This document shows positions 54,675-63,229 of a stretch of DNA of 64,000 nucleotides, one piece after another (position 1 is the first letter of the stretch; the number at the start of each line of letters is the position of its first letter). A program made the translations under genes and the position numbers. The DNA is taken from positions 36,900 through 100,899 of the forward strand of contig DAIDAJ010000021.1 in NCBI GenBank assembly GCA_027310665.1, in the 5' to 3' direction. Source of the stretch: Sideroxydans sp. Its GTDB lineage: Bacteria; Pseudomonadota; Gammaproteobacteria; Burkholderiales; Gallionellaceae. The notes beneath the pieces are model-generated. The model was not told where the DNA came from and ran no database searches. It worked only from the letters and a program-made list of their open reading frames with translations.

Positions 54675-55335
54675 AATCCGTTCCCGTTTTTTCCAGATAA
54701 TCTTTTCTGCGGTTTCGATATTTGCCAGTTGCGACTTCGTTTGCGGAACCGAATATCGGCTGGTGTCCAATTTTCGTTTATTGATACGCGATCCCTGTTT
54801 GGATGGGCGCCCGGCTGCAATTCTAAAAAATGCGTTAATAACCGACAGGGTGGGAAAAACATGACCCTACTGCAACGCGCGGGTAATCAGCATTCCTGAA
54901 ATGAAAGTCCAAGTTTGTGTAACTTTTGTCACAGACCATCACCCCGCCTTAACCTAGCATCCCGCTCAAGTATTGCGAGCGGTTGCAAGTTCGGTTTTGA
55001 TCTCATGGCCCTTCCGGTGCGGTAAGACTTGGAAGATTAAGTGGCTGTATCTCGCCATCAATATCGAATTTCCGGAATGAGATCTGCTCTGCAGGCAAGT
55101 CGAACAAATGTCCCTTGGGCGCGATTCTGTTTCAGGTTCCGCAATCCAGCGGTTCCGGGCTTGCGTTCACGACCCGTGGGCAAAGGGCCAAGTGGCGGCG
55201 TTCAGTCGTCAGTTGTGCCCAGGTATGTGGAGGATGGTCGCCTGGACTTCCCGACAGCGGATCGGTGTGGCGAGGTTCAGGTGCTTCTCTTGAGGATCGT
55301 GTAACACCTGTGTGTTTAAAAAGAAGGGGAGAGAA
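54675..55335 (+). promoter_or_regulatory. Long leader / control region of the sulfur module
   Basis: This 660-bp stretch shows no convincing gene; the overlapping ORFs at 55041-55339 are in different frames without SD signals. A dyad TGTG-N10-CACA at 54916-54933 overlaps a possible sigma-70 promoter, TTGTCA (54926-54931), 18 nt, TAACCT (54950-54955). A Crp/Fnr-type protein could bind there, although the half-site spacing is two bases wider than the Crp consensus. If that promoter is used, the mRNA has a 5' leader of more than 350 nt. A small AACAC/GTGTT hairpin lies just before the SD AAGGGGAGAGAA. Confidence 0.4.
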
Positions 55336-57375
55336 ATGACGGGGAGATTTAAACCGATAATATTTAATACAGGCATGCTGCTGTGCGTTACCCTGATGAG
55401 TCCGGCATTTGCCGCGCCGTCAGGCGCGCAGGCGGATGAGCAAGTCAGGCGCGGGGAATACCTGGCCCATCTTGGTGATTGCATCGCCTGTCACACCGCA
55501 AAGGATGGCAAGTCCATGGCTGGCGGAATGGAATTCAAGACGCCATTCGGTATCGTTCATTCCACCAATATCACGCCCGATGTCAAAACCGGGATCGGCG
55601 GTTATTCTTTTGACCAGTTCGATCGCGCCATGCGCACGGGCGTCGCCGGAGACGGCCACAATCTTTACCCGGCGATGCCGTATCCCTCGTTTGCCAAGAT
55701 CAGCGCGGACGACATGAAGGCCCTGTATGCCTATGTGATGCACGGGGTCGAGCCGGTCAGCCAGCCGAACAAGGAAAACAGCATGCAATGGCCGTTCAGC
55801 ATGCGGTTCGGGTTGAAATTCTGGAACATGGCATTTCTCGACGATACGCCGTTCAAGCCGGATGCCGCGAAGTCGTCGCAATGGAATCGCGGCGCCTATC
55901 TGGTTCAGGGACTTGGGCATTGCGGCTCCTGCCATACGCCGCGCGGGTTTGGAATGCAGGAGAAAGCCATGAGCCAGGATGGCGAAGACGGAAAGGACTT
56001 TCTCACCGGATCCACCATTGAAGCCTGGCATGCAGTCAACCTGCACAATCAATGGGCAGCGCCCGAGATCGCCGAGTTCCTCAAGGTTGGTCACAACAGT
56101 CATGCAACGGCTTACGGGACCATGACGGAGGTCGTGCATTTCAGTACCCAGCATTTCAGCGATGGCGATCTCCTTGCAATCGGCGAATACCTGAGTTCGC
56201 TGCCGCCCAACGCGGAATCCGAAGTGATCAAGCCGAAGCCGGTCTCGCAAGCCCGGGAGAGCGACCTGTACAAGACACGCGGCGGTTTGGGGTACGTGCA
56301 ATTCTGCTCGACCTGTCACCAGGACGATGGCCGGGGAATGGACAAGCTCTTTCCTCCGCTGGCAAACAATTCGTCGGTTCAGTCCAGAAACCCAGCCTCG
56401 GTCATCCATGTGGTTTTAAGCGGGTGGAAGTCGGCTGAAACAGAGCAGGCCAAGCGCGCGTTCGATATGCCCGGCTACAACAGCCTGTCCGACCAGGAGC
56501 TCGCCGAGATCATCACGTTCGTGCGCAGCCAATGGGGCAATCAAGGGGAGGCGGTCAGCGCGGAGGACATAAAGAAAGTCCGCGACGAGATCGGGATCAA
56601 ACCGGCGGAGCCGTCCAGGTTCGCAGTGCCGCGCTATGCAGCGATGCTGTCCAGTCCGAATGCGGACCAGCTGGTGTACGGCATGCGACTGATGACGGAA
56701 ACCAAAGCGCTCTTGCCGAAGAATGTGGGAGATGTCCTGGTTTGCAACAGCTGCCACCTGAATGGCGGCACCATGGAGCATGCTGCGCCTTATGTCGGCA
56801 TTTCCGCTTTGTTCCCGTCCTATGCGCCGCGTGCCGGAAAGATCATCGATTTCAAGGACAGGGTCAACGGCTGCTTGAGACGGTCAATGAACGGCAAGCC
56901 GCTGGACAAGGACTCGAAGGAAATGCTTGCCATGATCTCCTACATGGACAACATGAAAGGGAATTTCAAAGAGGGTGAATCCATTCCGGGCCGCGGGGTG
57001 GGCAAGATGGACAAATCGATCGTCCCGAACGCGGAAAACGGCAAGAAGGTCTACAAGGACCAGTGTGCGGTATGCCACGGCGACAAGGGCGAGGGAATGA
57101 AACAGGCGGACGGCAGGTACGTGTTTCCGCCGCTCTGGGGCAGCCAGTCTTTCAACATCGGCGCAGGCATCGCCAAAACCTATACCGCCGCAGCCTTCGT
57201 CAAGAACAACATGCCGATCGCCAACACCAGGAAGTTTCCGCTGGGGCAGGGTGGCCTGACCGACCAGGAAGCGGTCGACGTCGCGCAATATTTCACGCAC
57301 ATGCCGCGCCCGGATTTCGTGGACAAGCGCAAGGATTGGCCAAAAGGCGGCAAGCCGACGGACGCCCGGTATTGA
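55336..57375 (+). CDS. Five-haem fusion: triple-haem cytochrome c plus TsdA-type thiosulfate dehydrogenase
   Basis: Starting at ATG 55336 (track GTG 55312 precedes the SD) the protein is 679 residues with a signal peptide ending AFA-AP. Five haem motifs: CIACH (49-53), CGSCH (196-200), CSTCH (324-328), CNSCH (470-474) and CAVCH (577-581). Residues 30-405 resemble the three-haem cytochrome subunits of membrane alcohol/gluconate dehydrogenases. Residues 425-679 match TsdA, which joins two thiosulfates into tetrathionate (or the reverse), including the NGCLRRSMNGK segment, whose Cys513 fits the unusual Cys haem ligand of TsdA. I infer a self-contained thiosulfate dehydrogenase with its own electron conduit. 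Known TsdBA fusions use a diheme partner, so this layout is unusual. Confidence 0.85.
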   Translation: MTGRFKPIIFNTGMLLCVTLMSPAFAAPSGAQADEQVRRGEYLAHLGDCIACHTAKDGKSMAGGMEFKTPFGIVHSTNITPDVKTGIGGYSFDQFDRAMRTGVAGDGHNLYPAMPYPSFAKISADDMKALYAYVMHGVEPVSQPNKENSMQWPFSMRFGLKFWNMAFLDDTPFKPDAAKSSQWNRGAYLVQGLGHCGSCHTPRGFGMQEKAMSQDGEDGKDFLTGSTIEAWHAVNLHNQWAAPEIAEFLKVGHNSHATAYGTMTEVVHFSTQHFSDGDLLAIGEYLSSLPPNAESEVIKPKPVSQARESDLYKTRGGLGYVQFCSTCHQDDGRGMDKLFPPLANNSSVQSRNPASVIHVVLSGWKSAETEQAKRAFDMPGYNSLSDQELAEIITFVRSQWGNQGEAVSAEDIKKVRDEIGIKPAEPSRFAVPRYAAMLSSPNADQLVYGMRLMTETKALLPKNVGDVLVCNSCHLNGGTMEHAAPYVGISALFPSYAPRAGKIIDFKDRVNGCLRRSMNGKPLDKDSKEMLAMISYMDNMKGNFKEGESIPGRGVGKMDKSIVPNAENGKKVYKDQCAVCHGDKGEGMKQADGRYVFPPLWGSQSFNIGAGIAKTYTAAAFVKNNMPIANTRKFPLGQGGLTDQEAVDVAQYFTHMPRPDFVDKRKDWPKGGKPTDARY

Positions 57376-57420
57376 TCGATTCGGCATTGCTCTTCATTCA
57401 ATGTAAAACGGAGGAAGTAC

Positions 57421-58455
57421 ATGATTTCAGTTGATGCAATTTCTAAGGCAACAGATTCATTTCGTCGCAGGGCAATCGCGTCGTCCCTGGCGGCGATTGC
57501 GGTGGGGGTGCTGGCTCAATTCGCATGCGGCGTGACGCCCGCTTATGCGGCCGACCAGGATCTCGGGGTATATCCGCCCTGGAGTCATGGCGAGAACAAT
57601 CCGGCCGAATCCAGGGGGCTGGAATTTACGGTGCCCGAAGTCGACAACCTGCCCGACTTCCACGGCAACCCGATCAATCCCCGGCTGTCGATCTTCGTTG
57701 GTGGCAATTATTTCTTTGCCATGGCTCCGCTGGTCCACGCGTTCGAGAAGAAGCATCCCGAACTCAAGGGCAAGATCTACTACGAAACCATCCCTCCCGG
57801 CCTGCTCGCCGAGCAGATCAAGCAGGGCGGCACCATTACCGTGGGGAACATGACCTGGGTCGTCCGTGCCGATGTGTATGCCGCCGGGCTGAGAAGGATC
57901 GAAAGCACGATCAAGGAAGGCCAGGCGGTGGGCCCCGCGATTCCCTATGCGACGAATACGCTCACCATCATGGTGCCCAAGGGTAATCCGGCCAGGATAG
58001 CCAGCCTCAGCGACCTGGGCAAACCCGGTGTGCGCCTGGTCATGCCGAATCCCGCATTCGAGGGTATCGGCCGCCAGATCAAGAACAGCCTCGCCAAGGC
58101 CGGTGGCGAAGAGCTGGTGCGCGCCGTGTATGAGACCAAGGTCAAGAACGGCGAGACCCTGCTGACCCATATCCACCATCGCCAGTCCCCGCTCTACCTG
58201 ATGCAGGGCAAGGCGGATGCGGGCGTCACCTGGCAGTCGGAGGCGATCTTCCAGGAGCAGGCGGGGAATCCGATCGGCCACGTTGCCATTCCGGACGACC
58301 AGAATGCGACCGGCATCTACGCCGCGGCGATGGTCAAGGGAGCACCGCATCGCGCCGAAGGCAGGAAATGGATCGAATTCCTGAAGTCGCCGGAAGCACA
58401 AGAGATCTTCCGCCGTTTCGGATTCAAGTCGTATCAGGGCGAGACACCGAAATAG
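57421..58455 (+). CDS. Periplasmic solute-binding protein, orphan
   Basis: A 344-residue extracellular solute-binding protein with a long signal peptide (SFRRRAIASSLAAIAVGVLA, then an AYA-AD cleavage site; the Arg triplet is Tat-like). The mature part has type-II binding-protein features like anion-binding ModA relatives: LSIFVGGNYFFAMAPLVHAF, MVPKGNPARIASLSDLGKPG and KADAGVTWQSEAIF. No ABC permease or ATPase is encoded nearby. Strong SD ACGGAGGAAGTAC; 45 nt after the cytochrome gene, so same operon. It may hand an oxyanion such as thiosulfate to the cytochrome or permease, which is inference. Confidence 0.82.
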   Translation: MISVDAISKATDSFRRRAIASSLAAIAVGVLAQFACGVTPAYAADQDLGVYPPWSHGENNPAESRGLEFTVPEVDNLPDFHGNPINPRLSIFVGGNYFFAMAPLVHAFEKKHPELKGKIYYETIPPGLLAEQIKQGGTITVGNMTWVVRADVYAAGLRRIESTIKEGQAVGPAIPYATNTLTIMVPKGNPARIASLSDLGKPGVRLVMPNPAFEGIGRQIKNSLAKAGGEELVRAVYETKVKNGETLLTHIHHRQSPLYLMQGKADAGVTWQSEAIFQEQAGNPIGHVAIPDDQNATGIYAAAMVKGAPHRAEGRKWIEFLKSPEAQEIFRRFGFKSYQGETPK

Positions 58456-58560
58456 GTCCGGGCAACACCTGTGCGCGCGGTCCGATTCTGGTTGCCCCTC
58501 GTATCAGGCTGCAACGGGGCTGTTGATTTTATTAACGATACATATAGCGAGGAGAAATAC

Positions 58561-59103
58561 ATGCAAGTTCATAACCATCTGGCACTGACACTGATCACAT
58601 CCGCCTTGACCCTGCTGGCGGTCCCGTCCGCATTCGCTGCCGATGCCATGCCCGCCGCGTCAGCACCGGCTGCAGCAGCGGTCGTTGAAGCCAAATCAAG
58701 CGAATACGTAAAGCCGAACATCAAGCATGGCTCGTATGGCAAGTTGAATATCGTTGTGCCCCTGACCTCTGACGACAAGGGTATCCAGGGGATGAAGCTG
58801 CGCAATATTGCGAACGGCCTCAAGGCGGTCGAGTCCTGGAAGGGCAAGATGAATGTGACCGTGGTGCTCTATGCCAAGGGCGTCACCCTGCTCAAGAACC
58901 CGGATGAGCAGACTCAGAAAAAGCTCGATGAACTGAGGAAGCAAGGCGTTCAAATCAAGGTCTGCGACAACACATTGCGTGAACAGGGCATCGATTTCCA
59001 CAACCTTTACCACGTCGTTGACGCCGATATCGTTCCGTCCGGATTTGCCGAGGTGGCGTATTTGCAGGCCCAGAAGCACTTTGTCGTCGATCCGGTCAAT
59101 TGA
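58561..59103 (+). CDS. Periplasmic DsrE-family protein
   Basis: From ATG 58561 (SD GCGAGGAGAAATAC; the track start is 30 codons too early) the protein is 180 residues with a signal peptide (LALTLITSALTLLAVPSAFA). The mature part has the DsrE/F-like fold: LNIVVPLTSDDKG, NVTVVLYAKGVTLL, and a single Cys135 in VQIKVCDNTLREQGIDF, at the position of the sulfur-carrying Cys in DsrE-type transferases. A periplasmic sulfur-binding or trafficking role beside the thiosulfate dehydrogenase is likely but unproven. Confidence 0.85.
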   Translation: MQVHNHLALTLITSALTLLAVPSAFAADAMPAASAPAAAAVVEAKSSEYVKPNIKHGSYGKLNIVVPLTSDDKGIQGMKLRNIANGLKAVESWKGKMNVTVVLYAKGVTLLKNPDEQTQKKLDELRKQGVQIKVCDNTLREQGIDFHNLYHVVDADIVPSGFAEVAYLQAQKHFVVDPVN

Positions 59104-59135
59104 GCTGAAGCGGCAACCGGCAAGCGTTATGGCTG

Positions 59136-59176
59136 TTGATCCGGCATGGTGAAGTATTAACACCGTGCCGGATCAA
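59136..59176 (+). promoter_or_regulatory. Strong hairpin between the dsrE-like gene and the permease gene
   Basis: TTGATCCGGCATGGTG and CACCGTGCCGGATCAA form a 16-bp stem with one G-U pair and a 9-nt loop. There is no T-run after it, so it is a poor intrinsic terminator; it may stabilise or process the operon mRNA and set the ratio of upstream to downstream genes. Confidence 0.65.
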
Positions 59177-59271
59177 TAGTAATACCCAGGAGGTGGGACA
59201 CCAGGTGCGGTGCAGGCTGTCACTTGGTCAATTGCTGCAGGGATGATGTGTTTTTACATGAGGGGGAGAAC

Positions 59272-60321
59272 ATGGAAACCTTGATGTTGGGATTCATATT
59301 TGGAGCGATTTTGCAGTATGCGCGATTGAACCGGTTCGACACGATAGCCGGTATGGCCGTGCTGCGAAACTTCACGATCGCCAAGACGATCTCGTTTACC
59401 ATCGGCTTGGGAGCGCTCTTGCTGCAAGCGGAGATCTATTTCGGGTGGGCCGACTACCATATCAAGCCCTTGCTCCTGGCCGGTGTGCTGATGGGCGGAT
59501 TGTTGTTCGGCGTGGGCATGGCCATTCTCGGCTACTGTCCCGGCACGGTCGTCATTTCGCTGGGCCAGGGAAACCTGGATGCACTGCCCGGGATCGTCGG
59601 CGGCGTCTGTGGCTCCCTGGTGTTTGCCATCGCGTATCCCTCTCTGACACCGCTACTCGGTTCGAATCTTGGCTTGCTTTCTGTCCATAGCCTGCTGCCG
59701 GACAATACCGCTTTCTGGATTGCGGCCACCGCATTGGCGATTCTGTTCATGGGGATCGCACTGCTGTTGCATCGATTGCAAAATCAAGGGTGGCGTTGGC
59801 TGCATGCCGCGATCGGCCTGGCATTGCTCAACATGCTGCTTGCGTTGCCTTCCGTTGCGGGCCATCCCATGGGAGCGTCGACTGCCTTTTCCTTTGCGGG
59901 CATGTCGCTGACCGGTCTGGGCGATGAATCCTACTGGACGAAGATCGCCGGGCCGGGCGCATGGGAAGCGTGGTTCCTGACAGGCGCCTTTCTGGCGGGA
60001 CTTGCGTTTTCCCTGTACCAGCGGACTTTCCGCATTACCAACGTGCCTGCGTTATGGGTGCGCTACTACGGCCCCAACCCGGCCAAGCGGTTTTCCTGGG
60101 CGTTCATCGGTGGCTTTCTGCTCCTCTTCGGTGCGCGCATGGCGGGTGGCTGTACGTCCGGTCATATCATTTCCGGAGGGATGCAGCTTGCCCTCAGCAG
60201 CCTGTTATTCGCCGTCGTCGTGTTCGTCGCATTCCTGGCAACGGGGCGGATTTTCTATCGCTCGCGAGGGATGGTTTCGGCCTTGTCCTCGTCGCGATCG
60301 CTTGCGATCAACGAGACGTAA
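59272..60321 (+). CDS. YeeE/YedE-family (TsuA-like) sulfur transporter
   Basis: Starting at ATG 59272 behind GAGGGGGAGAAC, the protein is 349 residues with about nine to ten membrane helices. It has the two signature loops of the family: GYCPGTVVISLGQGN (Cys89) and GARMAGGCTSGHIISGG (Cys294), plus Cys113. TsuA members import thiosulfate through a path lined by conserved cysteines. Given its neighbours, it could move thiosulfate or a sulfur product across the inner membrane. The track start lies 16 codons upstream. Confidence 0.88.
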   Translation: METLMLGFIFGAILQYARLNRFDTIAGMAVLRNFTIAKTISFTIGLGALLLQAEIYFGWADYHIKPLLLAGVLMGGLLFGVGMAILGYCPGTVVISLGQGNLDALPGIVGGVCGSLVFAIAYPSLTPLLGSNLGLLSVHSLLPDNTAFWIAATALAILFMGIALLLHRLQNQGWRWLHAAIGLALLNMLLALPSVAGHPMGASTAFSFAGMSLTGLGDESYWTKIAGPGAWEAWFLTGAFLAGLAFSLYQRTFRITNVPALWVRYYGPNPAKRFSWAFIGGFLLLFGARMAGGCTSGHIISGGMQLALSSLLFAVVVFVAFLATGRIFYRSRGMVSALSSSRSLAINET

Positions 60322-60424
60322 GCCCCGTAGATATTACCAATCCCGGTCTGGAGATCAGCGGTGCAGAACTGCCGATCAGGCCGGTAAGGATGAGTAATTC
60401 ATGGTTTGAACAGGAGAATGGATC

Positions 60425-60781
60425 ATGAAATCTGTCGTCGTATCACTGGTTTCGGCCGCAAGCCTGATCACGGCCTGTTCTGCAATGGCTACTGATATGC
60501 CTGCTCTGGCCAGGAAAAACAATTGCGTCATCTGTCATTCGATTGACAGGAAGATCGTAGGTCCGGCGTGGATGGATGTTTCCAGGAGGTATAACGGTGC
60601 GACTGTGTACACATACCGCGGAAAAGAATATCCATTGCTTGAAGGATTGGTCATGAAGGTTTCCGGGGGTGGTTCCGGCAACTGGGGCTCGGTGCCAATG
60701 CCGGAAAACATCACGGTCGTAAAAGAAGAGGACATCAGGGAACTTGTAAAATTCGTCTTGGGCCTGGCGAACCGGAATTAG
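60425..60781 (+). CDS. Small monohaem cytochrome c (c-552 type)
   Basis: A 118-residue class-I cytochrome c with a signal peptide (VVVSLVSAASLITACSAMA), one haem motif CVICHSIDRKIVGPAW and a probable Met ligand in GSVPMPEN. As the last gene of the sulfur module it is a likely electron acceptor for the five-haem enzyme, leading to a terminal oxidase elsewhere. SD CAGGAGAATGGATC. Confidence 0.92.
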   Translation: MKSVVVSLVSAASLITACSAMATDMPALARKNNCVICHSIDRKIVGPAWMDVSRRYNGATVYTYRGKEYPLLEGLVMKVSGGGSGNWGSVPMPENITVVKEEDIRELVKFVLGLANRN

Positions 60782-61025
60782 CGCGGGCGCCGTAATCGCC
60801 CAAGGTTGAATTGATCGATGACACGCGCAGGGTCCGTGTTCCATTTCCGGGTATTTGATATCCAGAGAGATGCAGCTTTCAGCAGTCTGTCATTCGTCGT
60901 CGTGATTCCGGACGACTGATGAGACTCAAGCCCGTCGGGTATGGGTGAATCAGAACACAATTCACCGCGCCGACGAGAAGTCACGGCACATCCCCTCGGT
61001 GTTCAGTTGCCGAGCAATTGCCCGG
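60782..61025. other. Intergenic region after the sulfur module
   Basis: A 244-bp gap between convergent genes. It begins with a small GGGCG-CCGTAAT-CGCCC hairpin right after the cytochrome stop, which could end the transcript although it lacks a T-run. No gene is supported; the short track ORFs here are antisense shadows. Confidence 0.5.
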
Positions 61026-61268
61026 TCATGTCCCGATCCGACTGCGGGCGTGCTGCAGATACAATTCTTCCACTCTTTTGCGGGCCCAGGGCGTCCTGCG
61101 CAGGAACTTCAAGCTGGATTTGATGCTGGGATCGTGCGTGAAACAACGTACCGGCACAGCCGCCGCCATCGCTTCCCAGCCCATGCTTTCCGATAGACGG
61201 GTAACGATCATCTCAAGGGTGATGCCGTCCAGGTTCGGAAGATCGGCTGTTTTTCTGTTGGCGTTCAT
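61026..61268 (-). CDS. VF530-like small protein (DUF2132)
   Basis: The 80-residue protein matches the DUF2132/VF530 family along its whole length: LDGITLEMIVTRLSESMGWE, RCFTHDPSIKSSLKFLRRTP and WARKRVEELYL. The family has a structure from Vibrio and is suggested to bind DNA, but its role is unknown. Confidence 0.88.
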   Translation of the reverse strand: MNANRKTADLPNLDGITLEMIVTRLSESMGWEAMAAAVPVRCFTHDPSIKSSLKFLRRTPWARKRVEELYLQHARSRIGT

Positions 61269-61341
61269 GTGCTGATTTTACAGAGGTTGGGCGGACCTGA
61301 GCGTTTACAATGCGGTTTCCTGTTTTCACGCAGCAACACAC

Positions 61342-62058
61342 ATGAAAGAGCCGGTCCGTCTCGCCAAGCACCTTGCCGAATCTGTACCCTGTTCACGCCG
61401 CGAGGCCGAGCTTTATATCGCGGGAGGCTGGGTCCTGGTGGACGGGCAGGTGGTGGAAGAGCCGCAGTTCATGGTGTCGCAGCAGAAAGTCGAACTCCGC
61501 CCCGAAGCGACGCTCGTTCCCGTTGCGCCTGTCACCCTCCTGTTTCACCAGCCGGCCGATGCGGACACGAGCATCGGTTCCGCCCAGCAACTGATACGCG
61601 CCGATACCCGTGCAGCTGATGACCATTCCGGCATCCGCCTGCTCAAGCAGCATTTTGTCCGGTTGACCCAGTGCGCGCCGTTGGAGAGCCATGCGAGCGG
61701 CTTGTCGGTGTTTACCCAGGATTACAGGGTATCGCGCAAATTGACGGACGAGGCCGCCACCATCGAGCAGGAGTATGTCGTGGAAGTCGCCGGCGAATTG
61801 CCTGCCGACGGGCTCAAGCTGCTCAATCATGGACTCACTTTCAACGGCAAGCCGTTGCCCCCGGTCAAGGTCAGCTGGCAGAACGAGACCCGGTTGCGCT
61901 TTGCGCTCAAGGGAGCGCAACCTGGCCAGATCGCGCATATGTGCAGGAGCGTTGGGCTGCAGGTGTTGTCCATGAAACGGATCCGGATCGGGCGCGTGTC
62001 TATGGCCAAATTGCAGGCAGGGCAATGGCGCTATCTGATGCCGTATGAGCGGTTCTAG
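61342..62058 (+). CDS. Pseudouridine-synthase-like protein lacking the catalytic Asp
   Basis: The 238-residue protein has an N-terminal S4 RNA-binding domain (VRLAKHLAESVPCSRREAEL) and an RsuA/RluF-type synthase fold. In active members the segment before the SGL motif reads GRLD; here it is CAPLESHASGLSVFTQD, so the catalytic Asp is replaced (Glu115 is nearest). It may bind rRNA without modifying it, or use a variant mechanism. It leads a short gene set with the DUF3820 and RIO kinase genes. Confidence 0.85.
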   Translation: MKEPVRLAKHLAESVPCSRREAELYIAGGWVLVDGQVVEEPQFMVSQQKVELRPEATLVPVAPVTLLFHQPADADTSIGSAQQLIRADTRAADDHSGIRLLKQHFVRLTQCAPLESHASGLSVFTQDYRVSRKLTDEAATIEQEYVVEVAGELPADGLKLLNHGLTFNGKPLPPVKVSWQNETRLRFALKGAQPGQIAHMCRSVGLQVLSMKRIRIGRVSMAKLQAGQWRYLMPYERF

Positions 62059-62073
62059 ATCCGGCAGATAGCG

Positions 62074-62289
62074 ATGAATACAGAACATCTGGAACTTTTG
62101 CTTACCCGCGTCATGCCTTACGGCAAGTACAAGGGCCGGGTGATTGCCGACTTGCCGGGGAATTACCTGAACTGGTTTGCGCGCAAGGGCTTTCCGCCCG
62201 GCGAGATCGGAAGACTGTTGGCGCTGATGCAGGAACTCGATCACAACGGCCTTTCGTCATTATTGGATCCACTTAGAAAGCGCGGATGA
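62074..62289 (+). CDS. DUF3820 family protein
   Basis: A 71-residue protein: VMPYGKYKGRVIADLPGNYL and NWFARKGFPPGEIGRLLALM are the DUF3820 signatures. Function unknown. It overlaps the RIO kinase gene by ATGA. Confidence 0.88.
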   Translation: MNTEHLELLLTRVMPYGKYKGRVIADLPGNYLNWFARKGFPPGEIGRLLALMQELDHNGLSSLLDPLRKRG

Positions 62290-63152
62290 AAACACCGAAA
62301 AGACTGCAGGCACTGGTCGAGGACGGTCTGGTCGACGAGGTCATCCGCCAGCTCATGAGCGGCAAGGAAGCCACGGTGTACGTGGCGCGCTGCGGCGACG
62401 AGATCCGCTGTGCCAAGGTCTACAAGGAAGCCAACAAGCGCAGTTTCCGCCAGAGCACGGATTACACCGAAGGGCGCAAAGTCAAGAACAGCCGCCGTGC
62501 GCGCGCCATGGAAAAAGGCAGCAGCTACGGGCGAAAAGCGCAGGAAGAAGCCTGGCAGAACGCCGAGGTGGACGCCCTGTACCGTCTTGCCGCGGCAGGC
62601 GTGCGCGTACCCAAGCCGTACAACTTCCATGAAGGCGTGCTGCTGATGGAACTGCTGACCGACAGCGAAGGCAACGCCGCGCCCCGGCTCAACGACCTGG
62701 TGCTGACGGCCGAGGTGGCCCGCGAATACCACCGCATCCTGATCACGCAGGTGGTGCGCATGCTGTGTGCCGGGATCATTCACGGCGACCTGTCCGAATT
62801 CAATGTGCTGGTGGATAGCACCGGCCCTGTCATTATCGACCTGCCCCAGGCCATCGACGCGGCTGCCAACAACCAGGCCCGCCAGATGTTGCTGCGGGAC
62901 GTCCAGAACCTTGCTGCCTATTTCGGCCGGTTTGCCCCGGAACTGCTGGCCACCGATTATGGCAACGAGATATGGTCGCTCTACCAGAGCAGCCAGCTAA
63001 AACCTGAAAGTGTGCTGACGGGGCACTTCGAGCACGCGGAAAAGCCGGTCGACCTGAAGGGTGTCATGCGCGAGATCAGCGACACGCTCAAGGAAGAAGA
63101 GGCACGGCAGCTTGCGATCTCCATACGCTTGAACCGGGAACGTGCGAGATAG
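62286..63152 (+). CDS. RIO-type serine kinase/ATPase
   Basis: The 288-residue protein is a bacterial RIO1-like kinase. ATP-binding LMSGKEATVYVAR, lysine in RCAKVYKEANKRSF, catalytic loop IIHGDLSEFNVLVD and metal-binding VIIDLPQAID are intact. Eukaryotic and archaeal homologues work in ribosome maturation. Its linkage to an rRNA-modification-like gene fits that, but bacterial substrates are not known. Confidence 0.92.
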   Translation: MKTPKRLQALVEDGLVDEVIRQLMSGKEATVYVARCGDEIRCAKVYKEANKRSFRQSTDYTEGRKVKNSRRARAMEKGSSYGRKAQEEAWQNAEVDALYRLAAAGVRVPKPYNFHEGVLLMELLTDSEGNAAPRLNDLVLTAEVAREYHRILITQVVRMLCAGIIHGDLSEFNVLVDSTGPVIIDLPQAIDAAANNQARQMLLRDVQNLAAYFGRFAPELLATDYGNEIWSLYQSSQLKPESVLTGHFEHAEKPVDLKGVMREISDTLKEEEARQLAISIRLNRERAR

Positions 63153-63229
63153 TCTTTGCCGCGTCGTGCGTGCGAGCCCCGCTCAGGTATCATGTATTTT
63201 TAACCGATTTTCTGCGCAATAAATATCTC

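Noticed and set aside
55041-55339. Small ORFs (61-87 aa) in the leader of the sulfur module
   Set aside because: Three overlapping frames, no SD, no signal peptide or known motif; more likely untranslated leader.
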